A DNA stretch of 11,309 nucleotides, taken from positions 1-11,309 of the forward strand of contig CAJAHV010000302.1 of assembly GCA_903939555.1 (NCBI GenBank). Direction: 5' to 3'. This DNA is from an uncultured Alphaproteobacteria bacterium. GTDB taxonomy: Bacteria; Pseudomonadota; Alphaproteobacteria; Sphingomonadales; Sphingomonadaceae. The position numbers and the translations under genes were made by a program. How positions within the stretch are numbered: the first letter of the stretch is position 1; each line of letters opens with the position of its first letter. Below the pieces are notes generated by a model. The model was not told where the DNA came from. It saw only the letters and a list, made by a program, of their open reading frames with translations, and made no database searches. Shown piece after piece: positions 1 through 6,122 of the stretch.

Positions 1-536
1 ATGAAGGCGGGGATTTCGCCGGGTACGCGCGCCCGCATCGCGAAGATTTCGGGCATCAGCGGGTTAACGAACAACAGCCGGGCCAGCGTCGGGAACAGCT
101 TGCCGGCGAGGCCAGGAAAGGGCAGCAGCGCGCCGCCAAGCCCGATAACGGCGCGCGGCGGCGCCAATTGGTGCTGCACCATCGTCATCGCGATGGCGGC
201 GCCCGCCGAATGGCCGATGGTAAGCGTCGGCGGCAGGGCAAGGCTTTCGGTCAATGCCGCCAGCGCCGCCGCGACGGCTTTCGGTGTGGCGCGGCGGATG
301 GGGCCGGTAAAGCCATGGCCCGGCAGATCGGGCGCCACGATGGTGAAATCACGGGCAAGCAGCGGCGCGAGGTCGCGCCAGCTATGGGTCGCAGCGCCGG
401 TGCCATGCAGCAACAGCGCGACCGGGCCATTCCCCATCACCTGCACATGCCAGTCGATACCACCGGCGCTAACAAAGCGGCTGTGCTCGGCGAGCGGCCA
501 GCCACGGCCTTCGACGCGCCAATCGGGGCGGCTCAT
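1..536 (-). CDS. bchO: BchO, Mg-chelatase-associated alpha/beta hydrolase (3' part missing)
   Basis: Partial gene: 178 N-terminal residues are present and the rest lies beyond base 1. The family is usually near 290 residues. The protein has an alpha/beta-hydrolase fold. The oxyanion-hole region LLLHGTG is at residues 41-47, APDLPGHG at 68-75, and the nucleophile elbow GHSAG at 108-112 with Ser110. The ATG at 536-534 overlaps the bchD stop codon (ATGA), which fixes the start and suggests translational coupling. Known of the family: bchO sits with bchI and bchD in photosynthesis clusters of purple bacteria and is called a putative magnesium chelatase accessory protein; its exact reaction is unproven. 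The call rests on the fold together with the bchD neighbour. A general hydrolase is the alternative, but the ATGA linkage to bchD makes that unlikely. Confidence 0.88.
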   Translation of the reverse strand, partial: MSRPDWRVEGRGWPLAEHSRFVSAGGIDWHVQVMGNGPVALLLHGTGAATHSWRDLAPLLARDFTIVAPDLPGHGFTGPIRRATPKAVAAALAALTESLALPPTLTIGHSAGAAIAMTMVQHQLAPPRAVIGLGGALLPFPGLAGKLFPTLARLLFVNPLMPEIFAMRARVPGEIPAF

Positions 537-2317
537 GATGCGGCGTTCCCGAAAGCGTTTACGGCAGCGACGACGGCGCGGGCATCAAGGCGCGGCAGCG
601 CGACATAGCGCGCGGCCATGGCGATGGCGATCTGGCCGCCTTCGGGGCGCGGCCGGGCGCTGCAATCGATGAAGACCGAGTTGATGCCGGTGGTAGCAAA
701 GGCGCGGGCGCTGGCCAGCGCGGCTTCGTGCGGGGTCATGCCGGGGCCACCGCCGACATTGGCGCGGCCATCGGTGAGGATGACGACCAGCGGTGTGCGG
801 CCACGGGCGCGCTCGGCCTCGCCGACACGGCGGGCGAGATCGATGCCGGCGGCCATCGGTGTGCCGCCACCGCCGGCCAGCGCTGCCAATTGCCGCTTGG
901 CGCGCGCCAGCGAGCGGGTGGGGGGCAGGCTGATTTCGGCGATGTCGCCGCGAAAGGCGACCAGCGCCACTTCGGCGCGCTTCACATAGGCCTGGGCGAG
1001 CAGCAGCTCGACGGCGCCCTTGGCCTCGGCCAGCCGGGCAAAGGCGGCCGATCCCGAGGCATCGACGGCGAAGATGGTGGTCGCTTCGGCGCGGGCAACG
1101 AAGCGCCGGATGCGCAGATCGTCGTGGCGGATCGACAGCCGGCCATCGGCGCGCACCGGGCGCAGTTTTTGCCAGGGGGCCGCGGCCTTGATGGTTTCGA
1201 TGAGTGCGAGGCGGGCGCCGCGCCCCGGCGCCCCGGCGCGGACCCCGGCCGGGCGGCCCGAGGTCAGGCTGCGCAGCTTGGCGCCGCTGCTGCCGCCACC
1301 CGGCGCGCGGGTCTGGATGCCATTGGCAAGCGCATCGAGCAGCCCGGGCGGCAGTGTGGTTTGCGCGGCATCGAGGACGAGATCGCTGGCATCGGGCAGG
1401 GTCTGTTCGGGTGCATCCGGCGAATCGGGGGCATCATCGGGGTTGTCGTCGCCGGGTGGCGGCGGTTCGTCGGGTGTGTCCGGGTTCTCTTCGGGCGGTG
1501 GCGGGGTGTCACCGGGGGGTAGGCGCGTGGCGCGCGGGCCGAATACCAGGGCAGCGGCAATCTCGACATCGGCGGCGGCGAGGCGGCGGCGGCCGGCGAT
1601 GGCGGCATGGATGCGGGCGACGCGCTGGGCCTGGATGGGCGCGCGGATCGAGGCGATGCCGAGCGCGGCGGCGACGCTGGCCATGGCGGTGGCGGGATCG
1701 TCGATCTCGGCGCCGGCATCCCGGTCCACCGTGTCGGTTTCCGCCGGGAAATCATGGTCGCCGGCGACCAGCGCCGCCATCGGCAGGCGCACGTCGTTGA
1801 GATCGAGATGGATGGCGAGCCGGTCGCAAAGCCCGGCGGATACCCGGTCCTGGCTGTCGGCAGCGGGGTCCGCTTCGTCGAACAGCACCAGCAACGGCCC
1901 GCCTTCATCGACAGCAGCGGCAAGCCGGGCGGCAAGCGCCGGTGTCAGCCGTTCGGCCATCGGCACGACGAGGATGCCGTCGCCGATATCGGCAAGCAGC
2001 CCGGGGCGGGTGACCGGACGGCCGGCTGCAAGGGTGGCGGTGAGGTCGAGCCCGCCATCAAGGGCTTCGGCATCGGCACTGGCGGGCAGGCGGCGGGTGT
2101 GCGCGGCGCGGGCGAGCGCGGCGGCCCAGATATCGCGCACCGGCCCGGGGCGGGCGCGCAGCAGGATGCCGCCCAGCGCCGGCGTGCCTTCGGGCAGGCG
2201 TTCGGTGAGGATATCGAGCGCCGCGAGGGCCAGCGCCCAGCGGTTGGCGCTGTGGGGATCGGGGGTGGTTTTCGACGCCTCCGGGCCAGCGGCCAGGCGG
2301 GCGAGGCGATCGGTCAT
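533..2317 (-). CDS. bchD: Magnesium chelatase subunit D (BchD)
   Basis: 594 residues, near the family's usual 560-600. With BchI it forms the ATP-driven double ring that, with BchH, inserts Mg2+ into protoporphyrin IX, the first committed step of bacteriochlorophyll synthesis, in the cytoplasm. Residues about 20-260 form an AAA+-like domain that lacks a usable Walker A loop (GGILLRARPG at 49-58 is in its place), as expected for BchD. Residues about 264-310 are an acidic, proline-rich linker. Residues about 412-594 are a von Willebrand A domain with a complete MIDAS metal site: DASGS at 419-423, a Thr in GGGGTP at 482-487 and Asp516 in LTDGRAN. The ATG at 2317 overlaps the bchI stop (ATGA), and the TGA at 533 overlaps the bchO start, so expression is probably coupled through the operon. 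The related cobaltochelatase subunit CobT is less likely given the bchI and bchO neighbours. Confidence 0.95.
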   Translation of the reverse strand: MTDRLARLAAGPEASKTTPDPHSANRWALALAALDILTERLPEGTPALGGILLRARPGPVRDIWAAALARAAHTRRLPASADAEALDGGLDLTATLAAGRPVTRPGLLADIGDGILVVPMAERLTPALAARLAAAVDEGGPLLVLFDEADPAADSQDRVSAGLCDRLAIHLDLNDVRLPMAALVAGDHDFPAETDTVDRDAGAEIDDPATAMASVAAALGIASIRAPIQAQRVARIHAAIAGRRRLAAADVEIAAALVFGPRATRLPPGDTPPPPEENPDTPDEPPPPGDDNPDDAPDSPDAPEQTLPDASDLVLDAAQTTLPPGLLDALANGIQTRAPGGGSSGAKLRSLTSGRPAGVRAGAPGRGARLALIETIKAAAPWQKLRPVRADGRLSIRHDDLRIRRFVARAEATTIFAVDASGSAAFARLAEAKGAVELLLAQAYVKRAEVALVAFRGDIAEISLPPTRSLARAKRQLAALAGGGGTPMAAGIDLARRVGEAERARGRTPLVVILTDGRANVGGGPGMTPHEAALASARAFATTGINSVFIDCSARPRPEGGQIAIAMAARYVALPRLDARAVVAAVNAFGNAAS

Positions 2318-3354
2318 GTCCCGATCAGTTCGGCGACGGCGCGGGTGATGCGCACCGTCGATCCGGTATCGTCGAGCACGTTGCGGCGCAGGCGGTGGCG
2401 CAAAGCCAGCGCGGCGACGGCGCCGACATGGTGTGCGGTGACATGCTTCTTGCCGGCCAGCGCCGCGGTAGCGCGCGCGGCGCGCAGCAGGGTGAGTTCA
2501 CCGCGCAGGCCATCGGCGCCAACGGCCTGGCACAGTGTACTGCCAAGCGCGAGCATGTCGTCCGAGACGCTGACATCGGGGAGTTTCTTGCGGGCCTTGG
2601 CGATGCCGGCGAGCGTTGCGGCCTCGGCCTCGGCATAGGTTTGCGCAAAGCCCTTGGGGTCGCGGTCGAAGCGGTCGCAGCGCTTGACGATCTCGATTCG
2701 GTCGGCAAGCTCGGTGGGGGTGCGGACATCGACCGACAGGCCAAAGCGATCGAGCAGCTGCGGGCGCAACTCGCCTTCTTCCGGGTTGCCGCTGCCGACA
2801 AGGATGAAGCGCGCCGCATGGCGGATCGACAGGCCCTCGCGCTCGACGAGATTCTGGCCCGAGACGGCGACATCGAGCAACAGGTCGACGAGATGGTCTT
2901 CGAGCAGGTTGATCTCGTCGATATACAGGAAGCCGCGGTTGGCCTTGGCGAGCAGCCCCGGTTCGAAGCGCTTTTCGCCGGTGGCCAGCGCGCGTTCGAG
3001 ATCGAGCGCGCCGACGACGCGGTCTTCGGTGGCGCCGAGCGGCAGGTCGACGAACGGCACCGGGACTTCGGCGACTTGCTTGCCGGCGCGGGCGCGACAA
3101 TCGTCGGGGCAGGGCGCAGTGTCAGCCGCGTCCTTGCCGAGCGGCGCGCAGCCATAGCGGCAGCCGGCGACGATCTTCATCGGCGGCAGCAGCGCGGCCA
3201 GCGCCCGCACCGCGGTCGATTTGCCGGTGCCGCGATCACCGAACACCATGACCCCGCCGAGCCGCGGTTCGACCGCAGCCATCAGCAGCGCCTGTTTCAT
3301 TTCGGCCTGGCCGACGATCGCGGAGAAGGGAAAGGGAGGTGCCATGCCATCCAT
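2314..3354 (-). CDS. bchI: Magnesium chelatase ATPase subunit I (BchI)
   Basis: 346 residues, close to the family's usual 335-350. It is the AAA+ ATPase that forms the motor ring for Mg2+ insertion into protoporphyrin IX. Visible motifs are FSAIVGQ (10-16), Walker A GDRGTGKST (39-47), the chelatase insert with EVPVPFVDLPLGATEDRVVG (96-115), Walker B FLYIDE (142-147), the sensor region LVGSGNPEEGELRPQLLDRFG (185-205) and a sensor-2 region GLRGELTLLRAARA. It also has four cysteines at 65-86 (C65, C69, C82, C86) in the loop after the first helix, a position where thiols are known in this family. The start is either ATG at 3354 or the in-frame ATG nine bases downstream (3345); neither has a strong Shine-Dalgarno sequence. 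The methyltransferase ends 64 bp upstream on the same strand, with a stem-loop between. bchI could therefore be read from that transcript or from a promoter inside the upstream gene; I see no convincing promoter in the gap. Confidence 0.96.
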   Translation of the reverse strand: MDGMAPPFPFSAIVGQAEMKQALLMAAVEPRLGGVMVFGDRGTGKSTAVRALAALLPPMKIVAGCRYGCAPLGKDAADTAPCPDDCRARAGKQVAEVPVPFVDLPLGATEDRVVGALDLERALATGEKRFEPGLLAKANRGFLYIDEINLLEDHLVDLLLDVAVSGQNLVEREGLSIRHAARFILVGSGNPEEGELRPQLLDRFGLSVDVRTPTELADRIEIVKRCDRFDRDPKGFAQTYAEAEAATLAGIAKARKKLPDVSVSDDMLALGSTLCQAVGADGLRGELTLLRAARATAALAGKKHVTAHHVGAVAALALRHRLRRNVLDDTGSTVRITRAVAELIGT

Positions 3355-3394
3355 CTAGCACGACAGCGAAGGGCGGCAAGCCGGCTGGCGGTTG

Positions 3395-3421
3395 TGATTG
3401 TCCGATCCCGACCGGCAATCA
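3395..3421. other. Stem-loop at the methyltransferase stop codon, upstream of bchI
   Basis: TGATTG (3395-3400) and CAATCA (3416-3421) are perfect inverted repeats. Inside them CCG (3402-3404) and CGG (3413-3415) can also pair, leaving one bulged base and an 8-base loop. The outer arm contains the methyltransferase TGA stop. No U-tract follows on the minus strand, so this is not a classic intrinsic terminator. It could be a processing or stabilising hairpin separating the upstream gene from bchIDO, or chance. Confidence 0.35.
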
Positions 3422-4078
3422 GCCCCGGCAGGCCTTCACGGTGCGCGGGTCGACCGGCGCTGCCGGTTTGAACACCGCCAGATAGCCCGGCTCGAGATCG
3501 TCGAGCGAGACCAGCGCATAGCCGACAGCTTTGACCTCGCAGACCAGCAGCGCCTTGGGCATGCCGTGCAGCGCCGATGACCGGTCGAGATCGACGATGG
3601 CGACCCGGCCATCGGGCTTCAGGCTGGCGCGCAGCCGGTAGAGCAAGGCATAAGGCTCGGCGATTTCATGGTACATGTGAATGAGCAGCGCGACATCGAT
3701 GCTGGCGCGCGGCAGCCGCGGATCGGACGGGCTGCCCTTGACGAACTGCACGTTGCTCAGTCTGGCTTTTGCCGTGCGGGCCTTCAGGTCATCGAGATAG
3801 CGCGACATGACATCCTGGGCGATGACCCGGCCTTGCGGCCCGACCACCGGCGCGATGCGCATGGTGTAATAGCCGCTGCCGGCACCGATATCGGCAACGG
3901 TTTGCCCGGGCCGGATATTGAGGATGCGGATGACATTGCCGGCCTCGCCGGCCTTGTCGCGGCTCGCTTCATCCGCCCAGACCGGACTGACGATGCGCGC
4001 GACATCGCGTTGCGGCGTCGGAAAGGCGCTGGCCGGGGCGGCGAGCAGCAGCAGCAACAGGGGCACGAACAGGCGCAT
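3419..4078 (-). CDS. Exported class I SAM-dependent methyltransferase-fold protein
   Basis: 219 residues from the ATG at 4078. An N-terminal signal peptide is clear: MRLFVPLLLLLLAAPASA, then FPTP, with an Ala-Ser-Ala cleavage site near residue 18. The rest has a Rossmann-type methyltransferase fold: VADIGAGSGYYT (61-72) is the SAM-binding motif I, IAQDV (86-90) is the acidic strand-2 end, and DVALLIHMYHEI (128-139) and GRVAIVDLDR (157-166) follow. An ATG 48 bases upstream (4126) is in frame, but it would put 16 polar residues before the signal peptide and place the 22-bp palindrome inside the gene, so I chose the downstream ATG. Such exported methyltransferase-like proteins are known in Proteobacteria without an established substrate. 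SAM is not expected in the periplasm, so the role is open. It lies between the M23 peptidase gene and bchI on the same strand. No link to pigment synthesis can be shown. Confidence 0.82.
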   Translation of the reverse strand: MRLFVPLLLLLLAAPASAFPTPQRDVARIVSPVWADEASRDKAGEAGNVIRILNIRPGQTVADIGAGSGYYTMRIAPVVGPQGRVIAQDVMSRYLDDLKARTAKARLSNVQFVKGSPSDPRLPRASIDVALLIHMYHEIAEPYALLYRLRASLKPDGRVAIVDLDRSSALHGMPKALLVCEVKAVGYALVSLDDLEPGYLAVFKPAAPVDPRTVKACRG

Positions 4079-4102
4079 CCCGCATCGATAGCGCGGCCGG
4101 GC

Positions 4103-4124
4103 GCCACTGGCCATGGCCAGTGGC
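4103..4124. repeat. 22-bp perfect palindrome
   Basis: GCCACTGGCCA at 4103-4113 is followed at once by its exact reverse complement at 4114-4124. It lies in the 104-bp gap between the M23 peptidase stop (4183) and the methyltransferase start (4078), 25 bases before the latter. A dimeric repressor site is the natural reading; an RNA hairpin without a U-tract is the alternative. Confidence 0.6.
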
Positions 4125-4148
4125 ATGCGCAGTGGTGACCCCGGCGAT

Positions 4149-4172
4149 GTCCGGGGCGGCGTCCGGGGCGGC
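4149..4172. repeat. Two tandem copies of a 12-bp unit
   Basis: GTCCGGGGCGGC occurs twice head to tail (4149-4160 and 4161-4172), and a third copy begins with GTC. It lies just downstream of the M23 peptidase stop codon. It is probably replication slippage in GC-rich intergenic DNA; no function is evident. Confidence 0.6.
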
Positions 4173-4182
4173 GTCTGGCGTT

Positions 4183-5823
4183 TTAGCGGCGGCGCTTGCC
4201 GCGGTGTTCGCGGCGCTGGTCGCCATCATCACCGCGTGTGTCGCTGCGGGCCGGATCTGTGGCGGCTGGCGCGCGACCGGCCGATTCGAGGTTGCGCAGG
4301 CGGTTCATCATTGCCCGGAAGCGCGTCATGCTGCTGCCCGAAAGTTTCGATCCGCCGATGAATTTCAACGACACCGGGTTGGTCGCGCGGCCGCGCAGCC
4401 AGACTTCATAATGCAGGTGCGGCCCGGTCGACATGCCGGTCGAGCCGACATAGCCGATGACCTGCCCCTGCGCGACGCTCTGCCCCGGCCGCACGGCGAA
4501 GCGCGACATATGGGCATAGCCGGTAGCCAGTTCCTTGCTGTGCTTGAGCTGGACATAATTGCCATGGCCGCCATGACGGCCGGCAAAGGCCACCTTGCCA
4601 TTGGCGGCGGCAAGGATGGGGGCGCCCATCGGGGCGCCGAAATCGACGCCCTGGTGCATGCGTGAATAGGACAGCAGCGGGTGGAAGCGCATGCCGAAAC
4701 CGCTGGTCAGGCGCGCCCCTTCGACCGGCGTGCCCATCAGGCCCTTGCGGGCGCTTTCGCCATTGGCGCGGTAGAATTGGCTGCTGCCGCCCTGGTCGAA
4801 ACGGGCAAGCTCGACCGGCTCCTTGCCCGGGCGCTCGAGGCCGGCGAACAACAGGCGACCAAAACGGATTTCGCCGGTTTCGGCGCGGTCACGTTCGACA
4901 ACGATGGCAAAACGGTCGCGTTTGCCGACGCCGCGCTGGAAATCGACGACATAGCCCATGGTCTTGACGAAATCACTGGCGAGGCCGGCCGTGATGCCGG
5001 CACCGCGCAGCGCCCGGTTGAGATTGCCACCTACGGTGCCTTCGACGCGCAGCGGCGTTGAATCGACCGCGATCGGGATGCGCTTCAGTCGCAGCCCGGC
5101 ATCGCTCCGGCCGACGAGCAGGCGCAGATCAAAAGCGGCCCGAAAGCCCAATGATTCGAGCGGGCGTGGCATGGATTTGCTGTCGCGCCGGCCAAGCACA
5201 AGATCGATGGTGCTGCCGCGCGGCAGGGCATTCAGCCGCGCCGCCGGACGCACCAGTGCCACCACGGCGGCGATATCGTCGCGGCCCACTCCGGCGCGAC
5301 GCAACAGGGTTTCGAAACTGCTGCGGCCATCGACGCGCGCCGTCAGTTCGAGCCGCGGGCGTTCGGGCGCTTCAGCGAGCCGTTCGACAAGGCGCGGCGA
5401 CGGCATGGTAATACTGCCGGTGGCGGCGCCATAGGCCAGCGGCGCGATGCTTTGCGGTTTTACCGCTTCTTGCTGCGCCGGGGTTAATGTCGGGCGCAGC
5501 AGTTGCGAGAGCGGCGCCACCATCGTGCCCAGCGCGACCGCACTGGCACACAAGGCGGTACAGGCGGCGAGCCCCAGCCACCAGTTGCGGCTGCCGATAT
5601 TGTCGCCCAGATCGGTCGAAATCTCGGTGCCAAGCCCCAGCCCCAGCAATTCCAGCGGATTACGGCCGGCGACGCGGCGGCGCCACTCGGCGGCTTTGGC
5701 GACGGCCTTGGCGGCGGCTTTAGCCGCGGCAGCGCGGCGGCGGGCGCCCGGCTGGCGTGGCGCGACAACGCCGGGCGCCAAACTCATGCCCGGTATGGCG
5801 GCCTGCACATTCGGCTCAAACAA
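4183..5823 (-). CDS. M23 family (LytM-type) metallopeptidase, membrane anchored
   Basis: 546 residues from a TTG start at 5823. Residues 1-79 are predicted cytoplasmic, with an Ala/Lys/Arg-rich helix (about 29-50). One membrane segment follows (about 81-105, NWWLGLAACTALCASAVALG). A long periplasmic region (about 106-360) leads to the peptidase domain (about 365-490). The zinc ligands are His390 and Asp394 in MHQGVDF and His471 in GPHLHYEVW; the catalytic His is His438 in GYAHMS; GMRFHP at 377-382 is also conserved. Such enzymes cut peptidoglycan cross-links or activate amidases at the cell wall. All active-site residues are present, so it is probably an active enzyme rather than a degenerate EnvC-like activator. 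The tail (about 520-546) is polar and basic. The start is uncertain: an in-frame TAG lies just upstream of the TTG, and ATG at residue 13 (5787) or GTG at residue 6 are alternatives. Confidence 0.9.
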   Translation of the reverse strand: MFEPNVQAAIPGMSLAPGVVAPRQPGARRRAAAAKAAAKAVAKAAEWRRRVAGRNPLELLGLGLGTEISTDLGDNIGSRNWWLGLAACTALCASAVALGTMVAPLSQLLRPTLTPAQQEAVKPQSIAPLAYGAATGSITMPSPRLVERLAEAPERPRLELTARVDGRSSFETLLRRAGVGRDDIAAVVALVRPAARLNALPRGSTIDLVLGRRDSKSMPRPLESLGFRAAFDLRLLVGRSDAGLRLKRIPIAVDSTPLRVEGTVGGNLNRALRGAGITAGLASDFVKTMGYVVDFQRGVGKRDRFAIVVERDRAETGEIRFGRLLFAGLERPGKEPVELARFDQGGSSQFYRANGESARKGLMGTPVEGARLTSGFGMRFHPLLSYSRMHQGVDFGAPMGAPILAAANGKVAFAGRHGGHGNYVQLKHSKELATGYAHMSRFAVRPGQSVAQGQVIGYVGSTGMSTGPHLHYEVWLRGRATNPVSLKFIGGSKLSGSSMTRFRAMMNRLRNLESAGRAPAATDPARSDTRGDDGDQRREHRGKRRR

Positions 5824-5830
5824 GCTCTAA

Positions 5831-5839
5831 CCCCCCCCC
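5831..5839. repeat. Nine-C homopolymer in the leader of the M23 peptidase gene
   Basis: Nine consecutive C residues (G on the minus strand) lie 7 bases upstream of the TTG start. The G-run could serve as a loose ribosome binding site, and its length could vary by slippage. It is also a common place for sequencing error. Confidence 0.5.
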
Positions 5840-5872
5840 GGGCAGTCGACAGCGAAGAATAATTCGAGGTGA

Positions 5873-5902
5873 TGATTGGGGGAATCGTCCCTTCTGTGTC
5901 AA
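5873..5902 (-). promoter_or_regulatory. Possible promoter for the M23 peptidase gene
   Basis: Read on the minus strand, a perfect -35 hexamer TTGACA lies at 5902-5897. The region 17-19 bp downstream (CCCCAATCA) is only a weak -10. Transcription would begin near 5865, giving a leader of about 40 bases. A heat-shock-type -10 (CCCCA) is also imaginable. The evidence is the -35 hexamer and position only. Confidence 0.25.
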
Positions 5903-6020
5903 TCCTGCCACGCCTGGGCGCAGAATGGATGCGACGAACCGACTGTCTTTCAACGGTCACTTGAATCGTCCCGAATGCCGTGCGAATCTTTTGCCGGGCT
6001 GACACGTTGTAAAGGACGCG

Positions 6021-6122
6021 ATGCGCCGGCGGGAATTCATGACAGGCTTTGGCGGTCCAGCGGGCTGCGTCGCTGTTGCGCCTCGCTTTCGTTGCCGCGC
6101 CTTGCCAAGGTCGGGATCGTGA
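6021..6122 (+). CDS. Putative 33-residue leader peptide overlapping the helicase start
   Basis: An ATG at 6021 follows AAAGGA (6011-6016) and opens 33 codons ending at TGA 6120-6122. That TGA overlaps the proposed helicase GTG (6119-6121) as GTGA, an arrangement typical of translational coupling. The peptide begins MRRREFMTGFGG, which resembles the twin-arginine signal start (MRRREFITLLGG) seen in many alphaproteobacterial substrate-binding proteins. The following residues (PAGCVAVAPRFRC) are only loosely similar and no mature protein follows. It could be a coupling uORF, a small exported peptide, a relic of a Tat signal, or chance. I see only the ORF, the Shine-Dalgarno sequence and the overlap; a function is not shown. 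Confidence 0.35.
   Translation: MRRREFMTGFGGPAGCVAVAPRFRCRALPRSGS

Noticed and set aside
1020..2348. A 442-codon open frame on the plus strand opposite bchD, and similar long antisense frames opposite bchI and the helicase
   Set aside because: Very high GC removes stop codons in several frames. The translations are Ser/Arg/Ala-rich with no family pattern, while the opposite strand encodes clear proteins with motifs.
4079..4126. Methyltransferase start at ATG 4126
   Set aside because: It would add 16 polar residues ahead of a well-formed signal peptide and place a 22-bp perfect palindrome inside the coding region.
5896..5913. PpsR-type site (TGT-N12-ACA) in the divergent region
   Set aside because: The best match is TGT-N12-ACG, one base off, and the flanking genes are not photosynthesis genes.
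5876..6118. Longer helicase start at TTG 5876 or ATG 5975
   Set aside because: The added residues are Cys/Arg/Ser-rich with no family similarity that I recognise, and GTG 6119 has a ribosome site and an overlap with an upstream stop.
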